From: Azorinus chamasolen
Lineage: Eukaryota > Mollusca > Bivalvia > Cardiida > Solecurtidae
Assembly: GCA_963576725.1 (NCBI GenBank)
Contig: OY755241.1
Span: 52,827,955-52,891,954 of the forward strand
DNA: 64,000 bases
Direction: 5' to 3'
Below the pieces are notes generated by a model. It made no database searches. It was not told the DNA's origin and worked only from the letters and a program-made list of their open reading frames with translations. Within the stretch, counting starts at the first letter, position 1; the number at the start of each line of letters is the position of its first letter. Made by a program: the position numbers and the translations under genes. Of the stretch, positions 9,801-21,501 are shown piece after piece.

Positions 9801-9992
9801 TACAATAAAACCCTTCTAAACCGGAATTCTAATAAAGAAGCATTTAGTCCTTTTTAAATAGGTGGCTGCTTCATGCAGGATGCAGTCAAATAGAATGCAT
9901 ATTTTAGGAGCTTTCTGCAAGGTTTTCAACCTGCAGTAAACTGCTGCTACCTGCCTTACAGATCGGCATTGCTACTAAATTAAACGTCCAAT
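9801..9992. mobile_element. degraded TA-CAGT-type MITE
   Basis: The left end TACAATAAAACCCTTCTAAA and an internal TTTTAGGAGCTTTCTGCAAG hairpin match the TA-CAGT family. The right terminus has decayed (ACTAAATTAAACGTCC). It lies downstream of the macin 1 gene with respect to transcription. Confidence 0.45.
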
Positions 9993-10119
9993 GTAGAGAT
10001 ACATTAATTTTACGGCCTTCTTACTCACCAAAGAAATGAACGACAAAATAATAAGTTTTATTATATATATGTATTTTGAAACATTGCTAAAGCCAATCTG
10101 AATTGAGCATTTCGTTTAA

Positions 10120-10125
10120 TTTATT
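10120..10125 (-). terminator. polyadenylation signal of macin 1
   Basis: AATAAA on the minus strand starts five bases after the TGA stop of macin 1. The same close spacing (stop followed shortly by ATTGCATTT/AATAAA wording) is seen for the other macins, which argues for very short 3'UTRs. Confidence 0.6.
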
Positions 10126-10129
10126 GCAT

Positions 10130-10417
10130 TCAAAATCCACACCATGCCGGCCTTGGGGCATGACTTGTTCCCGAACATTGGCACTGGTATGCCTTGTCAG
10201 ATGTTGGACATTTTGAGTGGACTAGCGCGCAATGTCCAGTTTTGTGTCCTTGGCATTTGCATCTGGTTGGGCAGTCTTGCCAGAGGATGTTGTTCAGAAA
10301 GGATGTTGCTTGAGTGCATCTTGACCAGGTTTGCCAACAATCTGCGATAACATTCCCGCTGTTCTGGTGTATCATCAGCATGACGAGAAGTGTTCCGAAA
10401 ATGAGAATGGTCTTCAT
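10130..10417 (-). CDS. macin-family antimicrobial peptide precursor 1
   Basis: The 95-residue precursor has a hydrophobic signal peptide (about 1-21, MKTILIFGTLLVMLM onward) and a mature peptide starting near NVIADCW. The mature part has ten cysteines in the order DC-RC-DC-RCKC-HC-KC-QCQC-WC. It also has the macin signature CW-TWSRC near its start and a CQCSGT turn. Ten cysteines match mollusc mytimacins; hydramacin has eight. Macins are secreted, disulfide-stabilised peptides that aggregate and kill bacteria, and some aid repair (known for the family). ATG 10,417 was chosen because a signal peptide follows directly; a frame-open ATG ten codons upstream adds a non-signal leader. It is more diverged from the three other macins than they are from each other. 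Signal and mature parts lie in one exon. Confidence 0.85.
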   Translation of the reverse strand: MKTILIFGTLLVMLMIHQNSGNVIADCWQTWSRCTQATSFLNNILWQDCPTRCKCQGHKTGHCALVHSKCPTSDKAYQCQCSGTSHAPRPAWCGF

Positions 10418-10453
10418 TGCAGGTTTGTCGCTGAAGAGATATAGCACGCACGA

Positions 10454-10463
10454 TATATATACC
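10454..10463 (-). promoter_or_regulatory. candidate TATA box of macin 1
   Basis: GGTATATATATCG on the minus strand lies about 38-45 bases before ATG 10,417. That spacing would give a very short 5'UTR of roughly 10-15 bases. It is suggestive only, because TATA-like strings are common in this AT-rich DNA. Confidence 0.4.
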
Positions 10464-10529
10464 TATATTTCAATCTATATGCCTTACGAAAACAGGACAA
10501 CAGAAATAGACGGACCAGACTAGTTTGTT

Positions 10530-12340
10530 TCAAGTATTTACTTCATGTAAGAAATAATGATAATGTACGATATTAATTAGATGAATTTTGTAAATGGCAC
10601 GTGATCTCAGAAACGGTTGGTCACGACAGAAACTATATATCAGATAGTATTATTCAATAAGAAAACATAGCAGACCCTGCTTTGCCTGGGCATTTGAATT
10701 TGTCATGTGAAGAAGCCTTCCTAGCTGGATTTCTGGTAGGTCGATATTTCTACCTGTGTGTTCGCCTGTGCACGGAAACAAAGCAATTTATCCCATACAC
10801 AGAAAAACATCTAATGACCGTGCTGCACCTGCATTTAGCTGGACGACTGAAATAGTCTCGAAGAGAGGAAAACCTCAATACAAACAAACAGAATACCCAA
10901 GAGTTGTACCGTTTGTGTCTGTCTGAAGTAGAGGCGCCGTAAAATCAGGGATTAAAGTATTGATTTCGTGACCACTTTTCGAGTCAATGTTCACATCGAA
11001 ATGTGACTTTTGTTTCTATCTTGGTGCGTCATGTGGCTTTCCATATGCTCAAAAGATATGTATGGATCACATGTTAAATATATATAGTTGATCACGAAAC
11101 TCCGAATATGTAGCTGGAATAATAATTAAATTGAGCCTATAAAACAGTCCGAAACAAGTCAAATACGTTCTGAAAGTAGGAGATCCCGCGAAAGCAAAAG
11201 CAGCAATGTAAAAAGAGAAAATTGCAGACTCGGTCTTGAGTCTGTTCAGTAGCAGTTATTAAACGTATAGACATATATTAAAAGGCTTTTAAGGGAGCCC
11301 CTTTGATCAAGGCCTGAACTGTTTGTCTTTTTCTTAGTATTAAATTAACTTTAATACGTTTATAATTTGAATAAATATTCAGAAAAGGAGAAAGCGTATT
11401 TAATTATACAGCAGATTGAGGATAAATATCTTCGTTGAAAGTACTAGAATTGCATTTAAGAGGAGTGCTGTCCATGAGGTTATATAACGGTTTGCTTGAG
11501 TCTGAGATAATTGTCACATATCTGAACATTCAGACACTTAAGAATCAACTAAGACTCGAACCCCAACCGAACCGGCAGATAAAATATGAAATATTTTACT
11601 GATCCTGTCTAAATAGACTGCGTTTATACAACTGCATGTCCAATACAGCCACCTCAGCGCCACATGTATAGAAACAAATCATGTCTCGACGCTACAAAGT
11701 CTTTAACTTATTGTTAGATTCGTTTTAACCAACCAAACAATAAGTACGTTTCGTTGGCAGGATAATTGTGTTTTGATAATGTTTAATCATGTATAGGTCT
11801 GTGTTTTATACAGGTGATTAATTTCAGCAAGGGGTCCATGCATAGGAAATTGTAATTTCAGGTCACAGTTCTTAACTGACAAATGCCGATTTGTAATGCA
11901 AATATGTACAGATGACATGAGATAGTAATAACTACATAATAGCAAATTATTATGAAGACATTATCAATGTGAGCAGACATTCTGAGTGAGGGATTTATAT
12001 ATATATAAAGTACTAGAAAAGAGCCCGCGGTGGCGGTGGCAGACTGTTTGGTACATGTTTGTGAATTGCAAAGTAGAATCACTACACTGCTTTACCAATG
12101 TCGTTATTAATTATAGTGTAACCTTATGTTTTATGTTAACACTGTTTGGTTTACAGAGCAAAATATCGGCGGTAAAACATAGTTTATGTAAGGGCAAATA
12201 CTTTATCTTATATACTTCTTTACAGCATAGTAGATAATGTTATAGAAGCACAGAAAAAGACCCGTCCAAATGCTGCTTATATCAAGATGTACCGGTATTT
12301 GAATTTAAATATATTGTATATAACACAAATATAATATTCA
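10530..12340. other. long non-coding stretch upstream of macin 1
   Basis: No ORF of recognisable family. It includes a family A right-half relic (10,535-10,680, reverse). A copy of the GAGTCTGTTCATGAACAG repeat lies at about 11,178-11,265, and a hairpin half near 11,275-11,330. The rest is unremarkable AT-rich sequence. Confidence 0.5.
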
Positions 12341-12349
12341 ACTCAATAA

Positions 12350-12430
12350 GGCCTCGGTGGTCAAGTAGTTGGAGTCCCTTAATGACAATTACTTTGCTTC
12401 TCATAGCACTGGGTATGATCCATGACTTAG
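12350..12430 (+). repeat. tRNA-like head of a SINE, diverged
   Basis: GCCTCGGTGGTCAAGTAGTT is tRNA-like, with an A-box-like TGGTCAAGTAG. It is followed about 45 bases later by a B-box-like GGGTATGATCC. Stems are poor and there is no CCA-proximal acceptor pairing, so it is likely an old tRNA-derived SINE fragment and not a functional tRNA. Confidence 0.35.
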
Positions 12431-14790
12431 TCTGATCTGTCAAGTAAGGATGTCTTGCAGCTTGTACGTAAACTGAAATATTACTAGCGTCATGTAAAAC
12501 CAAATAAATGTTTACTACAAAAATATCAAGAGCACTAATTTAAGTGCCATTTAAGCAACGGTTTATTAATTAAGCTGTTATGATTTTTAAAAATTCTACT
12601 TGGTAAAGTGTATAAAATCCGATGTGTTTGGTTTGTGATTGGATAAATTATTGTAATCAATACCTAAAAATATTCATTTAAAATCTGGAGCAGGTGGGCC
12701 TAACGGTAAAGATAGTAAAGATGTTTATTTTATTTCAAAAATGTCCTTACTGTTTTTTTGTTAAAGCTGCACAGAGAGCGTCGTCAGCTAATTTAGTTCC
12801 TTATACATGTACTTGATATTATGATACTGTGAAAATGAATGAATTTAAGAACAATGTTTTAGGCAAGTAACGATCTTATTTCAATAAAAAAGCCTTTAAT
12901 CACCAATAATTTCTCTTTCAGAACGGTTCACCATTATACCACATTTTCCAGATTATAATAAATGCTTCACAGTCATGCAGTTTTATCAGTGACTCTGTAA
13001 AGTATATACTATGCAAACACGTCCAAGTCCGTCGAAAGAGTAAAATCCGTCTAAATGAAGCAACGGACAGTATTGTATGCATGTTCAACAATGGTACTGT
13101 GCCAATCTCAGTCTCAATGTCTGTGAAAACAGACAACATTATGACCAGTTAGGTGCTGGAGTGTTTTGGCCGAGGAGCGTTTCTGCAAATTCTGCTCTCC
13201 GTCTGTCAGTCTCTTTAGTACACTTTTATTAGGATGCCAATAGAATCGATTGCATTAAAAACAGTTAAAACAATTACGGTAACATATGCATATGGAGTAT
13301 GCTAACAAATGGTACAATGCCAGTCCGCGAGAACTGCCCACGTATTTAGGCCTTTGGCCGATTATGCTGAGGACGCATCAGCTATTTTGCTCTTCGTCTG
13401 TCAATTTATTTCCTACTCGTTTGTAAACAAAACAATATAACTATAACGCTGATAACTGTTGAAAAAAGCAACCTTTTATGCGTTGTATATATTACCTACT
13501 TTATTTATTAGTATTTCTGCGCAGACAGCCTGTTTCTCCATATGCGTTCCCAATCTTCTTTTTAATTTCTATTCTTTTTCAATTATATGTTAATATTTTG
13601 TTATTAATTATTACGTGTTATTATCTATATTTATTATTGTTTTGTACGAGCAGTATTGTTACAAAAAATGGTCACTGGCTAGTATCGAACTCAAGCACAT
13701 GCAAGACCAGATACATATCCACTGAACCAAGACAGCAATGTTGAAAACATTGCAGCTGGTTAAGGCTTTTAAAAATAAAGAATCGCTGTCGTCGCTTCGT
13801 TTGGTTTACATTCGAGTCAGTCATGTTCAAAACTAAGTTGGTCTACCCGTATAAACAGTCACACACCGTCTAGTGTTTTTTCAACAAATAATAAAGGAGA
13901 AACAATACTAACAAACAAATAAATAATACGTTTGTGTCCGTATCGGAATAATCGCCAATCGTCACTCACATTGGAAGGTCACTTCCCGTCTATTTTTAGA
14001 TGGACTATTTGTGTAGGCAGTGGAATATGTCTGTCTGTATCCAAACTGCTGATATTAATGCTTTTTCGATGTGAAATAACACAACTTCAGTTTGTAAACT
14101 GCCCGCACATAACATTACCCAATGTGTACGTTGTGCCGTATTTACGGCAAATCCGACACAAAATCGAGCTCGTTCCTTTAGTAGTATAGATTTGTTAAAA
14201 AATTCTCCGTTAAAAAATTTGAAGCAGCGAGCTTGTAGGACAGTTAGTGAACGATAGTCTTGTCAATATGAATTAAGCATATATGTTGCAAAGGGCACGA
14301 GAAAGCTGCCAGATATACACCTTGTGAATATTAAGATTAAAACATGTACATGTATTTCAGATCCACCAACTTAACTACCAACGAGCCTTTAAAGTTGGAA
14401 ACAACTGTTGAAGTGGATTTTAATTCATAACCAAATCCGATGAATTTCAGAACAGGAGTACATGAAATTGTAAATGCTCACAAACTGACTTAAAACCACT
14501 GCCTTCCACATCATCGCAACTAAACCTAGTGCACATTCGGGTAGCAGCATGGAAATCAATACTTGAACCCCCTCGAATATTTCAATATTACTTCATACAA
14601 TTAAGAAAGAAACGCTACTGCTACAACACTTCCGTCTCGGACAGAGAAAACTCCATCACACTGTTTGCCTTAAAACCGATATGTGCACTTTTCTCATTTT
14701 AGATAATTATTTTTCTTTAGTTTTTTGAATGGTTAATGTCACTCATTATCATCCACTAGTTGATTGACAGTGATAGAATGGGCGGTTTAG
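12431..14790. other. no gene recognised
   Basis: Short open frames here (for example 13,478-13,744 plus and 12,918-13,139 minus) show no family resemblance and run through AT-rich sequence. A GCCGAGGAGCGTTT/GCTGAGGACGCATC pair near 13,168 and 13,365, each followed by a TCTGTC motif, suggests a local duplication of about 200 bp. Confidence 0.4.
13669..13737 (-). repeat. tRNA-like sequence, probable SINE head
   Basis: Read on the minus strand it starts GCTGTCTTGGTTCAGTGGAT, a perfect A-box pattern (TGGTTCAGTGG). A B-box-like GAGTTCGATAC lies at tRNA spacing, and it ends ACTAGCCAGTGACCA. Acceptor ends do not pair well, so a tRNA-derived SINE or tRNA pseudogene is more likely than a working tRNA. 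Confidence 0.45.
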
Positions 14791-14799
14791 TGAATACCT

Positions 14800-14872
14800 A
14801 TGCAAACAGTTTGGATCCAGATGAGACGCCGTGTAACTCGGCGTCTCATCAGGACCCAAACTGTTTGACACC
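14800..14872. repeat. hairpin, CAAACAGTTTGGATCC type
   Basis: A near-perfect palindrome: GCAAACAGTTTGGATCCAGA, then GACGCCG..CGGCGTC and the inverse ending in CAAACTGTTTG. It is the best preserved example of the second hairpin type in the window. Confidence 0.8.
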
Positions 14873-15092
14873 CTGAATTTCATTTTGGTAGACAAATTGA
14901 GTATAGCTTGAATTTTGAAAACGTAGTATAGGCGAAAAACTCTCTAAAAAATAATTTGCTCAGCAGGATAAAAGGTTAAACACTTTAGGAGAATCGGATG
15001 TCAGCTTGAACGAACCGAAGGTAAATGAATTGTTACAGATACGATTTGATAATTACTGTAAATAATTATTGTTACAGATGAGATTTAATTAT

Positions 15093-15290
15093 TACAGTAG
15101 AGTCTGACTAATAAGACTTCTCAAAAGAGGCATAATTCTGGATTTCTAAAACAAGTGGTAGCTTAATGCAGGACAAAAGTTATGCAGAAAGCCCCCATTG
15201 GAGCTTTCTGCATTACTTTCGCCCTGCATTAAGCACTCATCTGCTTTTACTGACTCCTATATTAATAAATTATGCTGACACATTAGTTAG
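15093..15290. mobile_element. TA-CAGT-type MITE with strong TAATGCAG hairpin
   Basis: The left end TACAGTAGAGTCTGACTAATA is present. The core 15,165-15,236 is a long palindrome with arms CTTAATGCAGGACAAAAGTT and the matching inverse. The right terminus is eroded. Confidence 0.6.
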
Positions 15291-15946
15291 ACATTACTGT
15301 TGTTATACATTTGCTTCTGATGTTTTATCTGTTGTTCTAAGCATTTTTTTCAGTGTTTTCATTTTGTATTTTTGTGCTCAATATATCTGTATTGTATGAC
15401 ATGTAGTGTTTGATGTTATTTTCTTGCATGATGTATGTTTGACGTTTGTACACTTTGGTATTAGGGTTAAGTTTCCTAACCTAGAGAAAGATTACTTCAT
15501 TATGAAAGGTAACATAAACTATACTTACATCACTAGTTTGTAGTCTTAAAAGTTTCGATTAGTCTTCAATGGCAGCTGTAGATCCATAATCTCAAGGAGG
15601 ATTTGTTTCGCTTATATAGAGAGAAGAGGGAGGAAGCATTAGACGGAATAAGTTGCAAAATTAGTGTGTTGGCTGAAAAACATCCAATCAGAAGAAAGTT
15701 GAGAATTGTCGTAGAGTTTCTTACCTCTTATCATCTGCTTATCTTATTTACACTTAATATTCAGACACATGTTCTCCTATGGTTAATCCTACATCGGTTT
15801 CTCTTGCAATAGATCAAACACCATTTGCAAACAATGTTGATTAAGATATAGTGGCCGAGCAGAAGCTGTTGTAACTAAATAACTGTATTATCGACTTCAT
15901 AAGCATGTATAACATAAGCGTCTTTATATGGTCCAAAATGGATATT

Positions 15947-16196
15947 TTAACCCTTCTCTTGCTGAATTTTAAAATACGTTTCTCCTTTTTTACCCATGTC
16001 CTGTTGTATAATTACATATACCTTCGCTGTGTACAAGTATTTCGCTGTGTAATCACTGCTGTGGAGTGCACTGGTTGCACAATCAACTTGTAAATAGTGC
16101 AGACCCTGATGAGACAGCTCCTGCAGGAGCAGTCTCATCAGGGTCTTCACTATTTACAGGTAGGTATATTGACGTGAATAGCAAGCGAAGGGTTAA
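15947..16196. mobile_element. TTAA-flanked hairpin MITE, family B (copy 2)
   Basis: Again exactly 250 bp, with TTAACCCTTCTCTTGCT and AGCAAGCGAAGGGTTAA ends and the AGACCCTGATGAGACAGCTC hairpin. High similarity to the 7,171 copy suggests recent activity. Confidence 0.8.
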
Positions 16197-16554
16197 TTCA
16201 GGCAAGCGATGCCAAACAAACGTGCATAGCCACCCCCCAGCATTGACAATTCTTTCATTTCAGTTGCAAACCACAAAAACTTTACACAGCAGTAGATACA
16301 TAGGCGTATTCAAATACTAAATGTCTCCACCGACCCTGTGTTGTGACCTTTCTACAAACCATGATTCTTAAGATTTGTCACAACAGAGGGTTTGATATGG
16401 AGAATAAAGGAACTAATCCTGAGTATTTGCAATGTGTGTCCATTGCGCATTGTCATCTTAAACCTTTCAATACTGAATTGACACATGAACTGTCATAAAA
16501 TCAAGCGACTTCTGAAATGAAAACAAAAGTAGCTATGTGAATAAAAGAATATTA

Positions 16555-16770
16555 CGGACCCTGTTTTATAGAGCCTATTCGTGAGCCGTTGTTAAAAGTG
16601 CAACACAACTCACGGCTCCTAGCACATGCTTAGCGGTATTGAATTTGCATAACTAAAAGCATTGAAGTTAATGATTCCAAAAGACCAGAACAATAACACA
16701 GCACTTGGAATGGAATATGGAGCGACGTTTTACGGCAGTATGTATACAAGTATTTGAGTTGTTGTAAAGT
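16555..16770. repeat. dispersed repeat, GCGGTATTGAATTT family
   Basis: It contains GTGCAACAC, GCTTAGCGGTATTGAATTT and GAACAATAACA-like blocks. These recur at 30,930-31,200, 31,300-31,560, 41,690-42,152 and 51,990-52,240 (and partly 11,178-11,265). Structure and mobilisation mechanism are unknown. Confidence 0.5.
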
Positions 16771-17224
16771 CACCTCTATAGCTTCGTCAGTGTGTGAGTA
16801 TTTGAGTGTGACTGTAGAGTTGTTATAAATTCATCTTTATTTACTCAAATACTGATACAATATAACCTGCCTACAGCGACCATCTAATCTAGTCTAATGT
16901 TGTTGGATTAACCCATTTGATCCCACGATCCCATATATGGCACGTAGGCAAACAGTGTAGACTCTGATCAGACGCCGCATGATCAGAGTCTACACTGTTT
17001 GCTGATAGGAAATTCAATATAAAACAAAACAAAAATGAAAATTTAGACCAGACATCCATTAGATAAAAGATAGACTAATCCAATATATAAGCTTGGAATA
17101 ATTCACTGGGAGAAAATGGGTTAAGATAGTATAGGTGGTAGCTTATAGACCAAGTGCCTATTCATATGTTCGCTATAGACAGTCTTTACTTATTTACAAC
17201 CTATACTGATAAAACGCAAAGGTC

Positions 17225-17525
17225 TTTGCAAGCGCGCGCACTTGTGTGTGTTTGTATGCGTTCGCAATCGCGCGTGTGTTCGTTCGAATATACTCGCAAG
17301 CGTATGAATATGTGAGTGCGTTTGTGCACATGAGTACGTCCTTGTGTATGCATGCGTGCATATGTGCTTGCTTATATATGTGTGTGCACGCGTATGTGCG
17401 TATATGTGTGCGCGCTTATACGTGTGTATTTGCGTAGTCGCTATGAATGCGTGTTTGTGTATTGGCATGTGCTAGCGTGTATACATACCTGCTTGTCTCC
17501 CTACCCGCGTGCATGTGTGTACATT
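17225..17525. repeat. imperfect GT/GC-rich alternating tract
   Basis: About 300 bases of mainly alternating purine-pyrimidine steps (GTGTGT, GCGCGC, GTATGTGCG). It is a decayed (GT)n microsatellite with Z-DNA-prone character. Short ORFs on both strands here are low-complexity shadows. Confidence 0.7.
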
Positions 17526-18032
17526 GAATTGAAACTTTGTTCAGAATCAGATTTGTAACAAGCATTCTGATTGGCCTTCATTTACAGCGTGATGTTACGA
17601 TCATATGTCGTTTTTACTATCCTACGTTCATTATAAGATAGGCGTGATTGTCATTTAGTTCACCGTAGTAGGATTTATATTTCAGAATAAGTATCAGGTT
17701 TTGCATTTTCGTGTGAAATTGTACTGGTGTTACACTTTTTAATATTGGAACCGAGTGCGCTAGTATTTGCAAGCAGTGCATTCATGTATAGATATCCGAG
17801 GGCTTCTGTGATCAGTGTATGCAGTTTGTCGTTCAAAATACTGTACAAAAACCCTTTAAAATCCTTCCTAGAGGCACACCAATGTTTTAGGTCCCACTTA
17901 TTATCAAAATGAGTGGACTTCTATATACACTGATGGGCCAGTCCATTCAAAGTTAATCAATAAATTTTGTCACGTTATCGAGGGCAAAGTAAAAAAGATT
18001 GTAAACATCAATCTATAGTTTGTTTGTGTTGA

Positions 18033-18190
18033 TTAACGCTTTCCCTGTTCTATATCTTTTACAAATGAGAAGTTAAAGAAACATATCTATCAAATTCCAT
18101 AAAAAAACCCACAACAGACCCTAATAAGACGGTTCCTATAGGAAATGCGTGAATGCGTGAAAATGCGTTTATATGAGAGGACGGGCTAAC
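18033..18190. mobile_element. degraded family A MITE
   Basis: It starts TTAACGCTTTCCCTGTTCTA, keeps one hairpin arm (ACCCTAATAAGACGGTTCC) and the ATGCGTTTATATGAGAGGAC right end. The second hairpin arm has been lost. Confidence 0.5.
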
Positions 18191-18224
18191 GTCTGTTTCT
18201 ACACACTATAGGCTAAGTGCAGGC

Positions 18225-18600
18225 GCGGATTTAGAGGGGGTGGAGCCGGCACACCCCCCCCCCCCCCCAAAAAAAAAAAAATAATAATAAAAAAATTAAA
18301 AAAATAAATAAAAATAGAATAATAAAAAATTGCCAAAACATCTTTTTAGTAATATTTTAGATCTATATACAGTTAAACCTCTCTATAACGACTACTAAAT
18401 TGTGCTAATTAGTTGGTATTTAGAGTAGTTCTGTTTTACTTTCAACTTGCTTTAAGCAGCCGCCTGCCTTTAACACAGTTCTTTTTCAACATGTATTACA
18501 AGCGCACTATTTATTTATGTCATCAAACATAAAACTCTACGCCCCCATCCCTCCAATAAAATTTCTACGCCCCCCCCCCCCCCAATCTGAAATCCTGGAT
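18225..18600. repeat. poly-C/poly-A tracts with GGATTT repeat pair
   Basis: GCGGATTTAGAGGGG followed by long C and A runs (18,256-18,290), and an inverse GGATCCGCACCTG at 18,596-18,608 preceded by another C run (18,570-18,582), form an inverted pair about 370 bases apart. Between them is a TACAGTTAAACCTCTCTATA end of a CAGT-type MITE (18,368). This may be a composite of short elements. Confidence 0.5.
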
Positions 18601-18929
18601 CCGCACCTGAATTTGACGCCATTATTATATAGCATTGATGGTGACTGCAAAACAAGAATCAAGATTAGACACAAAGTAACTCTGCGTCTCGTCACGATGC
18701 AACCGTGTGGTATTCTAATTATCAATGACAGAGGTCCAGATAAGAGGCGTAAATTGAAATATTTCTCCACCATAGCAAATGTTTTAGCCACTCTTTAGAA
18801 TGGTCTTTTCAATTGATTCCAAAGAGTGGTCACAACATAGGATTTGGTGGAGAAATGACGATTTTAGTTCTTCAGAATGCACCTTTGTCTGTGGAACAGT
18901 TCTTTAAATGCAAATCGATGTTAAAAATG

Positions 18930-19565
18930 TAGTTACAATAGCCCCCGATATATGTACACAATAGGGCAAGCTATGGGGATGTCACCATATACATCGTATT
19001 CTAATCTGTAGGGATATCATCATGTAGACACTAGTCTCAGTTGTAAGGCTATCACATGTACAAAATAGTTCCAGCTGTAGAGAAAGCATTATGTACACAA
19101 TAGTCAAAGCTGTTTGGATATCACTACGTAAAATAGTTCCTGGCGTAGGGATATCACCGTGTACACCATAGTCGCTGGTCTAGGGATATCACCATGTATA
19201 CAATACAATAGTCCCTGCTGTAGATAATAGACGCAGTTGTAGGGATATCACCATGTACATAATAGTCCCAGCTGTAGGGATATCACCATGTGCAAAATAG
19301 TCCCAGCTGTAGGGATATCATCATGTACACAATACCCCCAGCTGTAGGGATATCATCATGTACACAATAGACCAAGCTGTAAGGCGTTTTACCATGTAAA
19401 CAATAGTCCCAGCTGTAGGGATATCGCCATGTACACAATAGTCCCTGTTGTAGGGATATCGCCATGTGCAAAGTACCCTAATTGTATGGTTATTACCATG
19501 TGCAAAAAGGCCTAGCTATAGGGATATCACCATGTACACATTTACCCAGTTCTAGGGTTATCATC
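18930..19565. repeat. ~40-bp minisatellite, about 15 units
   Basis: Units share GTAGGGATATCACCATGTAC and ACAATAGTCCCAGCT, with many substitutions and length variants. The middle (19,230-19,480) is most regular. Short ORFs here (for example 19,283-19,471 minus) are repeat translations. Confidence 0.85.
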
Positions 19566-19936
19566 ATCCGCCTTACTCATCATCAACTCATCACTCAAAG
19601 ACCCATTAGCGCTTTATTTTAAATTACTAAACAATGCCATGTCAAATACCAAAAACATGATTTTTTATAATTCAGCATGTGAACACATGAAACGTTGGTC
19701 ATGACAGATACATATAACTATATAAGATATATATAATTTCATAAGCAAGCAGAGCAGACCCTGTCCGTTTTCAGGGCACGAATAATTCAGTGTCTCATGG
19801 GAAACCTGTCTGCTTGTAAGACACGAATAATTCAGTGTCTCATCGGTATCAGTTGTCAACTTGCTAATATGGGAGGTTTTGGTTCAACCGTCACCAAACT
19901 AGGACTGTACCCACACCCTAACATGAGCTGGTCTTG

Positions 19937-20175
19937 TTAATCCTTTCCTTCATAAACGTGCTTTCACGCATTTGGATCCAGAGTAGACCCCGATCAGACG
20001 GCTCCTCAGGGTCTGCTTTGTTTGCTAATGGAATGGATTGAAATGTTTCTTTAATGTCTTAAATGGCTACAATATTCCACCTTCCATATTTCGTTATAAC
20101 TACGGTAGTATGTCCATAAATAATAAATAGGTATCGAAATTTGGAATAAATATAGAACAGGGAAATGGTATTATC
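19937..20175. mobile_element. family A MITE variant
   Basis: The left end is TTAATCCTTTCCTTCATAAACG. It has one compact hairpin (AGACCCCGATCAGACGGCTC and TCAGGGTCTGC) and the right block ATGGCTACAATATTCCACC, ending ATAGAACAGGGAAATGG. The right TTAA is decayed. Confidence 0.6.
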
Positions 20176-20354
20176 CGATGTGGACGTAATCTATTGGTCA
20201 GGTTATAGAACGCTTGCGGTCATACGTCTTGCGGTAATGTTATGTCCCCTGGGCTTAGTATTATGGTAGTTTGGTTTACACGTAGTCTATTACAGAAAAA
20301 GTAACATATATCCACATACCACAAGAATACGAACTAGATCGCAATACACTGGTT

Positions 20355-20599
20355 TTAACCACATACTCCATGAATATTCATGTAAGAAATAATGACGTCA
20401 TGGATATGAATTAGATTATTTTTTATAAGCACATGGACACAGAAGGTTTTGGCCATGTTAGAAACTGTGGTATCATATCTATATTATTTTATAAGCAAAC
20501 CGAGCAGGCCCTGATCAAACGTCTCATATAGGAGTCTCTGGTCTGGATCTACTCTGTTTGCAAAGGCGTAGAAAGGCGTATTATGGAGTAAAGGGTTAA
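20355..20599. mobile_element. TTAA-flanked hairpin MITE, family A (reverse copy)
   Basis: TTAACCACATACTCCATGAA is at the left and GGCGTATTATGGAGTAAAGG-GTTAA at the right. It is 245 bp and contains the GCAAAC hairpin at 20,483-20,562. It is immediately followed by a CAGT-type element. Confidence 0.75.
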
Positions 20600-20601
20600 C
20601 G

Positions 20602-20808
20602 TACAGTAATATCTCTCTATAACGGCCACTAAATTGTGTTAATTAGTTGGTATTTACTGCAGGTGGCCGCATCAAGCAAGGTGAAAGTAAAACAGAACGC
20701 TCCTGTAGGAGCGTTCTGTTTTCATTTCACATTGCTTTAAGCAACTACATGCCCTTAGCACAAAATACTTGATGTAATTTAGTGGCCGTTATAGAGAGGT
20801 TTGACTAT
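20602..20808. mobile_element. TA-CAGT-type MITE
   Basis: TACAGTAATATCTCTCTATAA is at the left and TTATAGAGAGGTTTGACTA at the right. The central palindrome has ACAGAACGCTCCTGTAGGAG and its inverse (20,688-20,725). The ends CAGT..CTCTCTATAACG resemble pogo/Tigger-type ends (inference). Confidence 0.7.
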
Positions 20809-20884
20809 ATATATATATTGTATAAAAGTCAAACTACGAGAGAAAAGTGACAATGGTATATGAAGATGTCTATAAAGTTCCTGA

Positions 20885-21211
20885 TACAGTTTAACTTCGA
20901 TATCTCGAATTTCAAGATACCATACCAATTACATCATCGAGATAACAGAGGCTCGGGTCATTCCGATTTCTTATCTGAACAATACATCACGTTCACTGCT
21001 TAATGCAGGTCTAAAGTGATGCTGAAAGCTCCTGTAGGTGCTTTCAGCATTACTTTAGACTTGCACCAAACTGTCAAACGTGTTTATAGATAAGCGTAGT
21101 GATACAAATCAGACAAATTCTGTATTGTAAATTTTGGGAGCACCGAACCTTTCCTTCGAGTCATCCTGACGTTCGAGTTACCCGAGTTCGAGATATCCAT
21201 GTTCCACTGTA
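20885..21211. mobile_element. MITE with TACAGTTTAACTTCGATATC termini
   Basis: A 327-bp element whose left end (ACTTCGATATCTCGAATT) pairs with the right end (GTTCGAGATATCCATGTTCC-ACTGTA). The middle 21,000-21,070 is a hairpin with TAATGCAGGTCTAAAGTGAT wording. It is a related but distinct CAGT subfamily. A partial relative lies at 8,125-8,300. Confidence 0.7.
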
Positions 21212-21292
21212 CATATACGGTATGAATGATATACATATAGATAGGTACGAGTGTAGCTGCAGAAACAGTGATCGGGAAACACGAAACTGAAA

Positions 21293-21501
21293 TACAATAG
21301 AACCCCTCTAATGCGACCACCTAATAAATACACATTGTTGTCTTTATAAGCAGGTGGTTGCTTAATACAGGGCAAAAGTAATGCAGAAAGCTCCTGGAGG
21401 AGCTTTTTGCATTACTTGTGTCCTGCATTAAGCTACCGCATGCATCTAGCACCCAGAATTAAACCTCTTTTTGGTGGTCGCATTAGCGGGGTTTTACTGT
21501 A
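21293..21501. mobile_element. TA-CAGT-type MITE with long hairpin
   Basis: Left CCCCTCTAATGCGACCACCT and right GGTGGTCGCATTAGCGGGG-TTTTACTGTA are inverted. The core 21,358-21,435 is a strong palindrome (ATGCAGAAAGCTCC, TGGAGGAGCTTTTTGCAT). Confidence 0.75.

Noticed and set aside
10144..10350. Plus-strand ORF opposite macin 1
   Set aside because: Antisense shadow of the macin exon; the minus strand has the signal peptide, ten-cysteine pattern, stop and polyadenylation signal.
17190..17558. Overlapping ORFs on both strands
   Set aside because: They fall in a degenerate GT/GC microsatellite; composition is low-complexity in all frames.
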